Positions 44,014-53,675 of a DNA stretch of 64,000 bases are shown here, piece by piece. The position numbers and the translations under genes are program-made. A model generated the notes under the pieces. It searched no databases, was not told the DNA's origin, and worked only from the letters and a program-made list of their open reading frames with translations. Positions within the stretch are counted from its first letter, which is position 1; every line of letters starts with the position of its first letter. The DNA is from Marinobacter sp. B9-2 (GTDB lineage: Bacteria > Pseudomonadota > Gammaproteobacteria > Pseudomonadales > Oleiphilaceae): the NCBI GenBank assembly GCA_003030785.1, contig PYVH01000004.1, positions 1 to 64,000 on the forward strand. The letters run 5' to 3'.

Positions 44014-44610
44014 ATGACCGATAACCAGTCTGCCGTTGGCGAACAGGGTTCAACCGCGCCCCTCACAGTCGTTGTTTCACGGCGAGTCAGGAAGGGCCAG
44101 CAACAAGCCTTCGAAGCATTGAGCAGCCAGATGACCGAGCGGGCGTCCCGTTTTCCCGGCTATCTGGGCACTGCCATGTTCCGACCGGCTTCGCCCGACG
44201 ATCCCGAGTACCGGATCGTCTTCAAATTCCGCGATCGGGAAACTCTAATCGCCTGGGAGGAATCGGAGGAACGCGCCGAGCTGCTGGAACAGATTGAAAG
44301 CCTGCTGGTACAACCCAGCGAACGGGAAGTCACCTCGGGCATCGTTACCTGGTTCACCCTGCCAGGGCAAAACCCGGTACAACCACCACCCAAATGGAAG
44401 ATGACCATTGTCAGTTGGCTGGCACTTTATCCCGCTGTGACCCTGGTGTTCGTCATTTTCGGGGACCTGCTGGCCAAGGTGCCACTCTTGCTCCGGACGA
44501 TGATCGTCACAATCGTAGTGATGGCGTTAATGAGCTATGTGTTGATGCCCAGAATGACAAAATGGTTCGCCTTCTGGTTGTTTCCCCGACAGAAGGGACC
44601 CTCCCGTTGA
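44014..44610 (+). CDS. Antibiotic biosynthesis monooxygenase (ABM) domain membrane protein
   Basis: 198 residues. The amino-terminal 15-115 region is an ABM ferredoxin-like domain (VVSRRVRKGQQQAFEALSSQM, FPGYLGTAMF, YRIVFKFRDRETLIAWEESE), and the C-terminal part has two hydrophobic helices (about 130-152 and 158-182) ending in a short basic tail. This ABM-plus-two-helix form is widespread and uncharacterised; without a heme or quinone partner visible no reaction can be assigned. It begins 22 bases after the terminator, so it may depend on its own promoter or on read-through. Confidence 0.8.
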   Translation: MTDNQSAVGEQGSTAPLTVVVSRRVRKGQQQAFEALSSQMTERASRFPGYLGTAMFRPASPDDPEYRIVFKFRDRETLIAWEESEERAELLEQIESLLVQPSEREVTSGIVTWFTLPGQNPVQPPPKWKMTIVSWLALYPAVTLVFVIFGDLLAKVPLLLRTMIVTIVVMALMSYVLMPRMTKWFAFWLFPRQKGPSR

Positions 44611-44686
44611 GCGAACGATTCATGGATGCCTGACAAGAGCAAAGTCAGGGAGCAAGCCAGGCCGCGCTGACCCGCTCCCGGCCGAC

Positions 44687-45820
<1,134 letters not shown>

Positions 45821-45877
45821 TCAGGAATCTCGGGCATTGCTGATTCCCTTTGTATGATGAATTGACAGATTGACGGT

Positions 45878-45907
45878 TTGACGATTACTAGACGACTGGT
45901 CTACTAT
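45878..45907 (+). promoter_or_regulatory. Predicted sigma70 promoter of the TetR-family gene, giving a leaderless mRNA
   Basis: TTGACG, 18 bases, then TACTAT. The start site would fall at about 45914-45915, at or next to the ATG at 45915, and no ribosome site is present. The operator below lies inside this promoter. Confidence 0.5.
45889..45903. promoter_or_regulatory. NemR-type operator in the frmA/nemR gap
   Basis: TAGACGACTGGTCTA, an inverted repeat TAGAC-N5-GTCTA. It shares 13 of 15 bases with the site at 46523 upstream of the ene-reductase and resembles the E. coli NemR box (TAGACC...GGTCTA). Confidence 0.75.
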
Positions 45908-45914
45908 AGCAAAT

Positions 45915-46502
45915 ATGACGTCAACCGACACCCGCACTCACATTATTCACACCGGCGCCGACCTGATCGGCCATAAAGGCTTTGGTGCGACAGGCATCAA
46001 CGCCGTGCTGACCGCAGCTGGCGTACCCAAGGGGTCGTTCTACCACTACTTTAGCAGCAAGAATGATTTCGGCCTGGCGGTCATTGATACCTTCGCGGAG
46101 GAATACGACGCCAAACTGGATCGGATTCTCAATGACACCAGCCGCTCCTGCGTCGACCGGCTGCGCGCTTACTTCGACACCGGCTTTGAAACCATGACCA
46201 GCTGCGAGTACACCCGGGGCTGTCTGATCGGCAACCTGGGCCAGGAACTGGCGGGACAGAACGAAGCCTTCCGGCAGAGGCTGGACTCGGTCTTCGCCAG
46301 CTGGGAAAGACGCTTTGAGCATTGCATCCGTGCTGCCCAGCAGGCCGGAGACATCAGCGCCGACATCGACGCGGCAGACGCCGCCAGTTTTCTTCTGTCC
46401 GGCTGGGAAGGCGCCATCCTGCGTTCGAAGGTCCTCAAGTCCACCGAACCCATGGAGAGGTTCGTGCGAGTCTTTTTCAAACACTGCCTGAACATCGGCT
46501 GA
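45915..46502 (+). CDS. nemR: TetR/AcrR family repressor, NemR-like
   Basis: 195 residues. The amino-terminal helix-turn-helix (GFGATGINAVLTAAGVPKGS followed by FYHYFSSKNDFGLAVI, about 23-58) is of the TetR type, and the SCEYTRGCLIGNLGQELAGQN block in the ligand domain is typical of the NemR/AcuR branch. Cysteines in this block are candidates for electrophile sensing, as C106 is in E. coli NemR; conservation of that exact residue was not tested. Two like operators, one at its own promoter and one before the ene-reductase gene, support autoregulation and control of 46572-48474. Name given by analogy. Confidence 0.8.
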   Translation: MTSTDTRTHIIHTGADLIGHKGFGATGINAVLTAAGVPKGSFYHYFSSKNDFGLAVIDTFAEEYDAKLDRILNDTSRSCVDRLRAYFDTGFETMTSCEYTRGCLIGNLGQELAGQNEAFRQRLDSVFASWERRFEHCIRAAQQAGDISADIDAADAASFLLSGWEGAILRSKVLKSTEPMERFVRVFFKHCLNIG

Positions 46503-46522
46503 AATTTTTTTCGATTGCCGAC

Positions 46523-46537
46523 TAGTAGACTGGTCTA
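46523..46537. promoter_or_regulatory. NemR-type operator upstream of the ene-reductase gene
   Basis: TAGTAGACTGGTCTA contains the 12-bp palindrome TAGACTGGTCTA and matches the site at 45889. TTGCCG 2 bases upstream and ATTAAT just after it could be -35 and -10, so binding would block the promoter. Confidence 0.72.
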
Positions 46538-46571
46538 ATTAATATCATTTGATCCTGAAGGAGGATGCCCG

Positions 46572-47693
46572 ATGAGCAACCAAAACGATCCACTTTTTCA
46601 ACCGCACCATCTGGGCGAACTGGCCCTGCCCAACCGGATTCTGATGTCACCACTGACACGTTCCCGCTCAAGCCAGCCCGGGGATATCCCCAACGACATG
46701 AACGCCCGCTACTATCAGCAGCGGGCCAGCGCTGGCCTGATTCTCAGTGAAGCCACCCAGGTTTCGCCGCAAGGCAAGGGCTATGCCTTTACCCCCGGCA
46801 TTCATTCGCAGGAACAGATTGAAGGCTGGAAGAAGGTAACCGGGGCGGTGCACATGGCCGGCGGCCGAATTCACATGCAACTGTGGCACGTGGGCCGGAT
46901 TTCCCATCCGGACCTGCAACCGAACGGTGAAAAGCCCGTTGCGCCTTCTGCCATCAAGCCCGAAGGTGCCAAGACCTTCATCAGTGCCGACTCCGGCATG
47001 GTGGATATCCCGGAGCCCCGGGCCCTGGAAATCGCGGAAATGACCGACATTGTCGAGCAGTACCGCCAGGGTGCGCTGAATGCAAAAGAAGCCGGCTTTG
47101 ACGGCGTTGAAGTCCATGCGGCCAACGGCTATCTGCTGGACCAGTTCATCAAGAGCGGCAGTAACCATCGCACTGACGAATACGGTGGCTCGGTGGAAAA
47201 CCGTCTGCGCCTGCCATTGATGGTCGTCGAAGCGGTTATCGACGTCTGGGGCAAGGACAAGGTCGGCGTCCGCGTCAGCCCCACGGGTAGTTTCAATGCC
47301 ATGGACGACGACAACCCGGCCGAAACCTTCGGTACCTTCGCCCGGCACCTGAACGACCTGGGCATTGCCTACATCGAAGTGGTGGAAGACTCCTTCCAGG
47401 GCAATCACGCGAACGGCCGCCCGGAAGAAGTCATCGACGCGATCCGCGCCGGCTTCAAGGGCACCTACATTGCCAATGGCGCCTACACCGCCGACGAGGC
47501 CCGAAAGCGTATCGACGAAGGCCGGTGCGATCTGGTCACCTTCGGCCGCCCGTTTATCGCCAACCCGGATCTGCCGGAGCGCTTCCGCCAGAACGCGCCC
47601 CTGAACGACTGGGACGACAGCACCTTCTATGGCGGTGATGAACACGGTTACACCGACTACCCGACACTGATAGAACTCGAAAAAAGCGCCTGA
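46572..47693 (+). CDS. nemA: Old yellow enzyme family alkene reductase (N-ethylmaleimide reductase-like)
   Basis: 373-residue FMN flavoprotein. LANRI-like [17 protein letters not shown] start, [10 protein letters not shown] with the substrate-side residues, [21 protein letters not shown] with the His/Asn pair that binds the alkene activating group, and [10 protein letters not shown] are all present. It reduces activated double bonds of enones, maleimides, quinones and nitro compounds with NADPH. AAGGAGG precedes the ATG. Controlled by the upstream NemR-like repressor, as in E. coli nemRA. Confidence 0.92.
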   Translation: MSNQNDPLFQPHHLGELALPNRILMSPLTRSRSSQPGDIPNDMNARYYQQRASAGLILSEATQVSPQGKGYAFTPGIHSQEQIEGWKKVTGAVHMAGGRIHMQLWHVGRISHPDLQPNGEKPVAPSAIKPEGAKTFISADSGMVDIPEPRALEIAEMTDIVEQYRQGALNAKEAGFDGVEVHAANGYLLDQFIKSGSNHRTDEYGGSVENRLRLPLMVVEAVIDVWGKDKVGVRVSPTGSFNAMDDDNPAETFGTFARHLNDLGIAYIEVVEDSFQGNHANGRPEEVIDAIRAGFKGTYIANGAYTADEARKRIDEGRCDLVTFGRPFIANPDLPERFRQNAPLNDWDDSTFYGGDEHGYTDYPTLIELEKSA

Positions 47694-47724
47694 ACAGCGC
47701 TTTTATTCCCAAAGGAGACAAACC

Positions 47725-48474
47725 ATGAGCAACACCAATGACCCGATCAACAGCAAAGTAGTGATTATTACCGGCGCCAGCAGTGGTCTCGGTGAAGCCA
47801 CGGCCCGCCGCCTGGCAGACCGGGGCGCCAAGCTGGTACTCGCAGCACGCCGGGAGGACCGCCTGAAAGACCTGACGGAAGATCTCAAGTCCCGGGGCGC
47901 CGAAGCCATCTGGCAGGTCACCGACGTGACCGACCGCAATCAGGTTGAGTCTCTGGCCGCCGCGGCAAAAGAGGCGTTTGGCAGGATCGATGTGCTGGTC
48001 AACAACGCCGGGCTGATGCCCCTGGCACCGCTGGACGCCCTCAAGGTTGATGAGTGGGAACAGATGGTAGACGTCAACATCAAGGGCGTGATGTATGGTA
48101 TCGCCGCTGTACTGCCGACCATGCGGGAACAGCACAGCGGGCACATCCTCAACCTGTCGTCGGTCGCCGGGCACAAGGTCTTCCCCGGTGCCGCCGTCTA
48201 CTGCGCCACCAAATATGCGGTGAAGGCGCTGTCCGAAGGCGTTCGTATGGAAGGCGGCGACGAGATCCGCAGCACCAACATCTCGCCGGGTGCCGTCGCC
48301 ACCGAGCTCACCAGCACCATCACTGATCCCGACGCGAAAAAGGCGGCGGATGAGCTCTACGAAGTCGCCATTGATTCCGATGCCGTGGCCCGGGCAGTTG
48401 TCTATGCCATCGAGCAGCCGGCGGATGTCGATATCAATGAAATCATCCTGCGGCCGACGGCTCAGGAGCTGTAG
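47725..48474 (+). CDS. Short-chain dehydrogenase/reductase
   Basis: 249 residues. [18 protein letters not shown] binds NAD(P), NNAG follows, and YCATKYAVK carries the catalytic Tyr and Lys; the serine lies in NLSSVAGHK. The RR and AARRED residues after the nucleotide loop suggest NADP. It follows nemA by 31 bases and shares the NemR operator. YdfG-like enzymes with the same motifs act on 3-hydroxy acids and small carbonyls. A quinone or aldehyde reductase role would suit the neighbourhood, but the substrate is unknown. Confidence 0.88.
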   Translation: MSNTNDPINSKVVIITGASSGLGEATARRLADRGAKLVLAARREDRLKDLTEDLKSRGAEAIWQVTDVTDRNQVESLAAAAKEAFGRIDVLVNNAGLMPLAPLDALKVDEWEQMVDVNIKGVMYGIAAVLPTMREQHSGHILNLSSVAGHKVFPGAAVYCATKYAVKALSEGVRMEGGDEIRSTNISPGAVATELTSTITDPDAKKAADELYEVAIDSDAVARAVVYAIEQPADVDINEIILRPTAQEL

Positions 48475-48497
48475 AACTTCTCTCGATCCTCGAACCC

Positions 48498-48533
48498 TGC
48501 ACCATGCTGCCCCGCAAGGGCAGCGTTGGTGCA
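48498..48533. repeat. Long imperfect hairpin in the 48475-48689 intergenic gap
   Basis: TGCACCA-T-GCTGCCC, loop CGCAA, GGGCAGC-GT-TGGTGCA: two 7-bp perfect stems separated by a small bulge. No T-tract follows, so it is not a standard terminator. The rest of the 215-bp gap shows nothing recognisable. Confidence 0.6.
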
Positions 48534-48689
48534 AGAGATCCACGGCCAGTCTCATCAAAATCCTCGAAAGATCACCACCTACCTGCGAAGTTCCCACGCA
48601 CATCACATATCATTGTTGCGCCCCCAAAAACTTTTCCGAATCTGGTACGTATCTGAAGGGTTGAATCAAAAGGCCAAGGAGCATCAACC

Positions 48690-50018
48690 TTGCATACGCT
48701 TTACTGGTTTACCCGGGATCTTCGCCTGCACGACAACGCCGCGTTGCTGGCGGCCTCGAAGTCCGACGTGCTTTTATGTGTCTACGTTGTTGATCCCCGC
48801 TGGTTCGCACCGGGGCCACTGCAAAGCAAAGCCATGGGCGATCATCGCTGGCGCTTCCTCTGGCAGAGCCTGATGGCGCTGGAGCGAACCCTGCGGACGC
48901 TTGGCCAGCGCCTGCATATTGCCTATGGCGAGCCGGAAGCCGTGGTCCCCGAGCTGGTGCATGCCCACCGTATTGCCCGGGTTGTCCGGTCGCGGTTGCC
49001 GGGCACCCGGGAAGCTGGCCAGTGGCGCGCGATCAAGGACAAACTGCCACAGACCCTGTTCCAGCAATTCGAAACCCTGAGCCTGTTTACCGAGGGCTCC
49101 CTGCCCATGACCCTGCAGGATCTGCCGGACACCTTTTCCCAGTTCCGCAAGCAGGTTGAGAAAACCGGAGAACGCTGTACCGAGCGTTTGCGTATCCGCA
49201 CTCTGACAGCCCTGCCTCCGCCACCAGGGTTCCCGGAGGACAATCGCGGCGACTGCCCGCCGATACCAGAGCCCGTACATCCCTTGCAGTTCATGGGTGG
49301 TGAAGCTGCTGGTCTGGAGCGGCTACAGGAATTCCTGTATGGCAACCATGGCATCGACCAATACAAAGAGACCCGCAACGCCCTGGACAGGTGGGATGCC
49401 TCTTCCAAGTTCTCGCCCTGGCTGGCCAATGGCTGCCTGTCAGTCCGGGAAGTAGCGGAAACCATCGTCGAATACGAAGCCAGCGAGACCAAAAACGAAT
49501 CCACCTATTGGCTCTGGTTCGAACTGCTCTGGCGGGAATACTTCTATTGGTACGCCCTGAAACACGGCGCCAACCTGTTCCGCCGGGATGGCGTCCAGCG
49601 CAAGCGTCGACACGGCACCTTCTATGGCCACCGTTTCAAGGCCTGGTGCCAGGGCAACACCGAATACCCAATCGTAAACGCGGCCATGAATCAGCTGCGT
49701 GAAACCGGTTACATGAGCAACCGGGCCCGGCAACTGGTGGCAAGCTGTTTCATCAACGAACTGGGCCTCGACTGGCGATACGGAGCGGCATGGTTTGAAG
49801 AGCAGTTGATCGACTATGATGTAGGGAGCAACTACGGCAACTGGCAGTACCTGGCTGGCGTGGGGGCGGACCCGAGAGGCCTGCGGCAATTCAATCTGGA
49901 AAAACAGACGCAGCAGTACGATCCCACCGGCACCTTCATTGACCGCTGGGGCGGACACGCGGAACAGCCCGTAGGTCTACACACAGTGGATGCGGCAGAC
50001 TGGCCCTTGCAGCAATAA
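48690..50018 (+). CDS. Cryptochrome DASH / photolyase family flavoprotein
   Basis: 442 residues from a TTG at 48690 with AGGAG upstream. The amino-terminal Rossmann domain (YWFTRDLRLHDNAALLAA) and the FAD-binding half (KFSPWLANGCLSVREVAE, WFELLWREYFYWYALKHG, MSNRARQLVASCFINELGLDWRYGAAWFE, DYDVGSNYGNWQYLAGVGADPRG) follow the DASH cryptochrome pattern. DASH proteins repair cyclobutane dimers in single-stranded DNA and may act in light signalling. The gene begins a run of five same-strand genes that includes DTW and DUF2805 proteins. Confidence 0.92.
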   Translation: MHTLYWFTRDLRLHDNAALLAASKSDVLLCVYVVDPRWFAPGPLQSKAMGDHRWRFLWQSLMALERTLRTLGQRLHIAYGEPEAVVPELVHAHRIARVVRSRLPGTREAGQWRAIKDKLPQTLFQQFETLSLFTEGSLPMTLQDLPDTFSQFRKQVEKTGERCTERLRIRTLTALPPPPGFPEDNRGDCPPIPEPVHPLQFMGGEAAGLERLQEFLYGNHGIDQYKETRNALDRWDASSKFSPWLANGCLSVREVAETIVEYEASETKNESTYWLWFELLWREYFYWYALKHGANLFRRDGVQRKRRHGTFYGHRFKAWCQGNTEYPIVNAAMNQLRETGYMSNRARQLVASCFINELGLDWRYGAAWFEEQLIDYDVGSNYGNWQYLAGVGADPRGLRQFNLEKQTQQYDPTGTFIDRWGGHAEQPVGLHTVDAADWPLQQ

Positions 50019-50029
50019 GGCGAACAGCC

Positions 50030-50530
50030 ATGACGGATAGGAAGGATAACGGCAATACGGCACGTGAGACCCTGGCTCGCATCATCGATACCAGCTCTCC
50101 CTCTACCTTGCTGAGTTGCGGCAACCTCGCGACCGAAGTCTCACGGATCTGGCAGAAACATCAGAAGGGCGTTGACGTTCACACACTAGACACCATCGAC
50201 CCCAATGCCCACCTGTTCCTGGACCGGGTGGCAGACCTGGCCCTGGTTACCGAAACCCTCGAACACCTGCCCCATGACGAAGGCGCCCTTCTGCTGGGAC
50301 AACTCAGGAACTATGGCACCCATCAGATTGCGGTTCTTGTGGGAGAGGCTCCCGACTGGGCGTTTACGGACTTCATCGGCCTTGGCTTCCGTCGCCATGC
50401 CGAACTGGAAAATGATAACGGTGCACTGACGCTGTACACCTACAATCTGGATACTTACAACCACAAGCGGGCCTGGAACAATCCAGAGAACTGGGCCAAT
50501 CCGGAAATGTGGGGCAAAGCATGGTGGTAG
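50030..50530 (+). CDS. DUF6231-like protein, function unknown
   Basis: 166 residues. The chain has a methyltransferase-like outline: a LLSCGN segment near 30, the acidic VDVHTLD, then VADLALVTETLEHLPHDEG, which resembles the post-motif II/III region of small-molecule methyltransferases, and a Trp-rich tail WNNPENWANPEMWGKAWW. I match it to the DUF6231 family from memory with moderate confidence. It starts 12 bases after the cryptochrome stop and overlaps the start of the next gene. Confidence 0.6.
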   Translation: MTDRKDNGNTARETLARIIDTSSPSTLLSCGNLATEVSRIWQKHQKGVDVHTLDTIDPNAHLFLDRVADLALVTETLEHLPHDEGALLLGQLRNYGTHQIAVLVGEAPDWAFTDFIGLGFRRHAELENDNGALTLYTYNLDTYNHKRAWNNPENWANPEMWGKAWW

Positions 50531-52182
50531 AAAGCGCAGAAGTGAGCAGTCCGTCTTCCCGAAAACTCAAACCCAGTACGATCCGGATCGGTACCCGTTA
50601 CCGGGCCAACCGACTGAAAGGCCCTTACGACGCCATTGTAATCGGCTCCGGCATTGGCGGCCTGACAACGGCCGCTTGCCTGGCCAAGGCCGGCAAGAAG
50701 GTGCTGGTACTCGAACAGCATTACACCGCCGGCGGCTACACCCACAGCTACGCCCGCAACGGTTACGAATGGGACGTGGGTGTTCACTATATTGGCGATA
50801 TGGGCTCACCCCATACCCTGGGCCGGCGACTGTTCGATTACATTACCGACGGCAAACTGGAATGGGCACCCATGGATGAGAATTACGACCGTTTCTTTCT
50901 GGGAGACAAGGTCGTCAATCTGCGTGCCGGCAAGGAGGGCCTTCGGCTCTCCTTGCTGGATGCCTTCCCGGATGAACAGGGAGCCATCGACCAGTATGTA
51001 AAACTGCTGGGGAAGGTAGCCGACGGCATGCAGTGGTATACGCTTTCCAAGCTCACGCCCGGACTTCTGAGCCCGCTCGTTCATAAAGGCCTGGATATGG
51101 CCTTACCGGATTACTTCAACAAGACCACCTGGGACGTTTTGAGCGAACTGACCGACAACCAGGAACTGATCGGTGCGATCACCGGCCAGTGGGGCGATTG
51201 CGGCGTCACACCGAAGCAATCCAGCTTTATGGTTCATGCGCTGATTGCCAAGCACTACCTTTACGGTGGCTTCTATCCGGTTGGCGGTGCGTCGGAGATC
51301 GCAAAAACCATCATCCCCGTCATTCAGCAGCCCGGTGGTGAGGTATTCACCTACGCCGATGTGACTGACATCCTGGTCGAGAAGGGCAAGGCAACCGGCG
51401 TGCGCATGGCCGACGGTGAGGAAATCCGGGCACCAATGGTCATCAGCAACGCCGGGGTGATCAACACCTTTGAAAAATTGCTGCCGGCTGAGGCCGCAGA
51501 AAAAATCGGCTACAAGCGCAAACGCCGGCACATTATTCCCTCCATGCCCCATATCGGGCTCTACATCGGCCTGAAAGGAACTCCGGAAGCGCTCGGGCTG
51601 CCGCGCACCAATTTCTGGATCTACCCGAGCGCCGATCACGACAGCAACGTGCAACAGTTCCTGGATGATCCGGAAAACACCGAGTTTCCGGTGGTGTATA
51701 TTTCCTTCCCGGCAGCCAAGGACCCGGACTACCAGAACCGCTGGCCTGGCACCTCCACCATAGAGATTGTCGCACCAACCACCTGGGAGATGTTCGAGCC
51801 CTGGCAGGACACTACCTGGGGCAAGCGCGGGGAAGACTATGAGGCCCTGAAGCAGAAAATTACCGACCAATTGCTGGAAGTGATGTACAAGAAGCTCCCG
51901 CAGCTACGGGGCAAAGTGGATTACGTGGAAACTTCCACGCCCCTTTCCACCGCCTGGTTCTGCCGCTATGGTCGGGGCGAGCTCTACGGTCTGGACCACA
52001 ACCCAGAGCGCTTCGAACAGGACTGGCTGAAACCGAAAACCGACATTCCCGGGCTCTATCTCACCGGCCAGGACATCCTGACCTGCGGCGTGGTGGGCGC
52101 GATGATTGGTGGGCTGGTCAGCACCCTGGCCATCCAGGGCTGGCGCGGCGCCGGGCTGGCAAAACGTATTTTTGTGGGGTAA
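50521..52182 (+). CDS. CrtISO/retinol-saturase-like FAD oxidoreductase
   Basis: About 553 residues from ATG 50521, which overlaps the previous gene by 10 bases; a GTG four codons earlier is possible. YDAIVIGSGIGGLTTAACLAKAGKKVLVLEQ has the dinucleotide-binding fold, and HYTAGGYTHSYARNGYEWDVGVHYIGD is the carotenoid isomerase/desaturase signature. No phytoene synthase or other carotenoid genes are nearby, so a retinol-saturase-like or quinone/isoprenoid reaction is equally plausible. The C-terminal GLYLTGQDILTCGVVGAMIGG closes the FAD domain. Confidence 0.85.
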   Translation: MVVESAEVSSPSSRKLKPSTIRIGTRYRANRLKGPYDAIVIGSGIGGLTTAACLAKAGKKVLVLEQHYTAGGYTHSYARNGYEWDVGVHYIGDMGSPHTLGRRLFDYITDGKLEWAPMDENYDRFFLGDKVVNLRAGKEGLRLSLLDAFPDEQGAIDQYVKLLGKVADGMQWYTLSKLTPGLLSPLVHKGLDMALPDYFNKTTWDVLSELTDNQELIGAITGQWGDCGVTPKQSSFMVHALIAKHYLYGGFYPVGGASEIAKTIIPVIQQPGGEVFTYADVTDILVEKGKATGVRMADGEEIRAPMVISNAGVINTFEKLLPAEAAEKIGYKRKRRHIIPSMPHIGLYIGLKGTPEALGLPRTNFWIYPSADHDSNVQQFLDDPENTEFPVVYISFPAAKDPDYQNRWPGTSTIEIVAPTTWEMFEPWQDTTWGKRGEDYEALKQKITDQLLEVMYKKLPQLRGKVDYVETSTPLSTAWFCRYGRGELYGLDHNPERFEQDWLKPKTDIPGLYLTGQDILTCGVVGAMIGGLVSTLAIQGWRGAGLAKRIFVG

Positions 52183-52188
52183 CAGGCG

Positions 52189-52782
52189 TTGCCCAGGCCG
52201 ATCTGTGCCGATTGCGGCATGCACCTGAATATCTGTGTCTGTGAAGCCTGTGCCCCGGTGCCGAACCGCACCCGGGTTTCGGTCCTTCAACACCCAACTG
52301 AGGTGGGTCACCCCAAGGGTACGGTGCGCATACTGGCCCAATGCCTCGCCAGAGTCGACGTTTTCCAGGGCGAGACGCCAGACGATTTTGACCAGGCCGG
52401 CTTCAATCCACACACAGAAGCCGGACATTCCGCACTGCTGTTCCCCGGTCCCGGCAGCGACACGCTCGAATGCGCAAACCTCCATGACATCCATCACTGG
52501 ATCATTCTGGACGGCACCTGGCGTAAGGCCGCAAAGATCCTGCATCAGAATCCTGCCCTGGCGGCGCTGCCCCGCTTCCATTTGGCGGAACCTCCAGCGT
52601 CTGCCTACGCCATCCGAAAGGCCCCGGGCAAGCAACACCTGGCCACAGCAGAGGCGGTTGCCTATCTGCTGAACGTGGTCGAGCCGGGCCTGGATACCCG
52701 GCCCATTTCCCGGGCCATGCGCTCACTGGTGGACAAACAGCTCGCCCAGATTCCGGCCCGGCTGCACAAGCATTATCAATAA
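52189..52782 (+). CDS. DTW domain protein, probable tRNA-uridine aminocarboxypropyltransferase
   Basis: 197 residues. A zinc-ribbon-like start (CADCGMHLNICVCEAC), then the DTW core with ILDGTWRKAAKIL and RKAPGKQHLATAEAVAYLL. DTW proteins (TapT/TuaA) attach the aminocarboxypropyl group of SAM to uridine in the tRNA variable loop (acp3U47). Its TTG start is 6 bases after the previous stop, so it is cotranscribed with the flavoprotein gene. Confidence 0.87.
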   Translation: MPRPICADCGMHLNICVCEACAPVPNRTRVSVLQHPTEVGHPKGTVRILAQCLARVDVFQGETPDDFDQAGFNPHTEAGHSALLFPGPGSDTLECANLHDIHHWIILDGTWRKAAKILHQNPALAALPRFHLAEPPASAYAIRKAPGKQHLATAEAVAYLLNVVEPGLDTRPISRAMRSLVDKQLAQIPARLHKHYQ

Positions 52783-52854
52783 ACCGATGCGGGTGAGACG
52801 AGCGGCCGATGCGGACGTAATCTCCGGAATCCTGAACAAAACCGAGAGCACCCC

Positions 52855-53112
52855 ATGTCCGCGCAATTCGACTCTGCAGACCTCTCCCGCATTATCGAGA
52901 TGGCCTGGGAAGATCGCACCCCCTTCGAGGCCATCGAAGCCCTCTATGGCCTTCAGGAGAAAGACGTCATCCGCCTGATGCGACGAGAGCTGAAGCCTTC
53001 AAGCTTCCGGCTCTGGCGCAAGCGGGTAACCGGACGCAGCACCAAACACCGCCAGTTGCGGCCCGAAGGGGTGAGTCGGGGCTATTGCCCGACCCAGTAC
53101 AAGCATCGGTAA
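52855..53112 (+). CDS. DUF2805 / TIGR03643 family small protein
   Basis: 85 residues. The IIEMAWEDRTPFEAIEALYGLQEKDVIRLMRREL segment reads as a helix-turn-helix and, with SSFRLWRKRVTGR and KH, is the family signature. Family members commonly lie beside cryptochromes or photolyases, as here. Predicted DNA- or RNA-binding; no function known. Confidence 0.85.
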   Translation: MSAQFDSADLSRIIEMAWEDRTPFEAIEALYGLQEKDVIRLMRRELKPSSFRLWRKRVTGRSTKHRQLRPEGVSRGYCPTQYKHR

Positions 53113-53186
53113 GCGTCGCACCATTGGCATTGCCGGCATGGCTGCGCGATCATGAACACTAAGGCAACAAGCAAGGAACCAACGCA

Positions 53187-53606
53187 ATGGCAGTGTTCAA
53201 CCAGAAAGATGCCCGGGAACAACTCGATGCCGAGGCCAGCAAGGTACACCGGTCCGACCTTGAGACTCTGCTTGAACGACAACGCGCGATTGAAGAAAAG
53301 GTGAAGGGTAGCGGCAAGCTGGCACGCTTCAGCGGCGACATCAAGCTGATGTTTTCCATGATCCGCGACTACTGGTACGGCAATTACCGGAGCGTACCCT
53401 GGAAGACAATCGCGGCAGTGGCAGGGGCACTCCTGTACGTGCTGAATCCGCTGGATGTCATTCCCGACCTTCTGTTCGGCTTCGGATTTATCGACGATGC
53501 CGGCGTCGTGGCCCTGTGTCTGAAACTGGTAGAATCCGATCTGCTCCGCTACGCTGCGTGGAAGGAACATCAGGAAGAATCTGAAAACCGGGTCAGTGCG
53601 AATTGA
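53187..53606 (+). CDS. YkvA family protein (DUF1232)
   Basis: 139 residues. The C-terminal half holds the DUF1232 segment with one or two hydrophobic helices (AAVAGALLYVLNPLDVIPDLL, the NPLDxIPD motif being the hallmark). The amino-terminal half is a charged helical region. Probably a small membrane-associated protein of unknown function. Separate from the motA gene by 69 bases. Confidence 0.85.
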   Translation: MAVFNQKDAREQLDAEASKVHRSDLETLLERQRAIEEKVKGSGKLARFSGDIKLMFSMIRDYWYGNYRSVPWKTIAAVAGALLYVLNPLDVIPDLLFGFGFIDDAGVVALCLKLVESDLLRYAAWKEHQEESENRVSAN

Positions 53607-53675
53607 TTAATTTCTGAACTGACGGTATTCTCCCGCCCCTGCTGTAGGAACACCTGAATCAAATCTGGAGTTGTC

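Noticed and set aside
46544-46556. ATCATTTGATCC before nemA as a further DmpR enhancer
   Set aside because: Only a half match, located downstream of the predicted nemA promoter, and no sigma54 promoter is present there.
50521-52182. Part of a carotenoid biosynthesis cluster
   Set aside because: No crtB, crtE, crtY or crtI companions occur; the lipocalin-like CrtC-family gene at 56693 belongs to an ABC export set.
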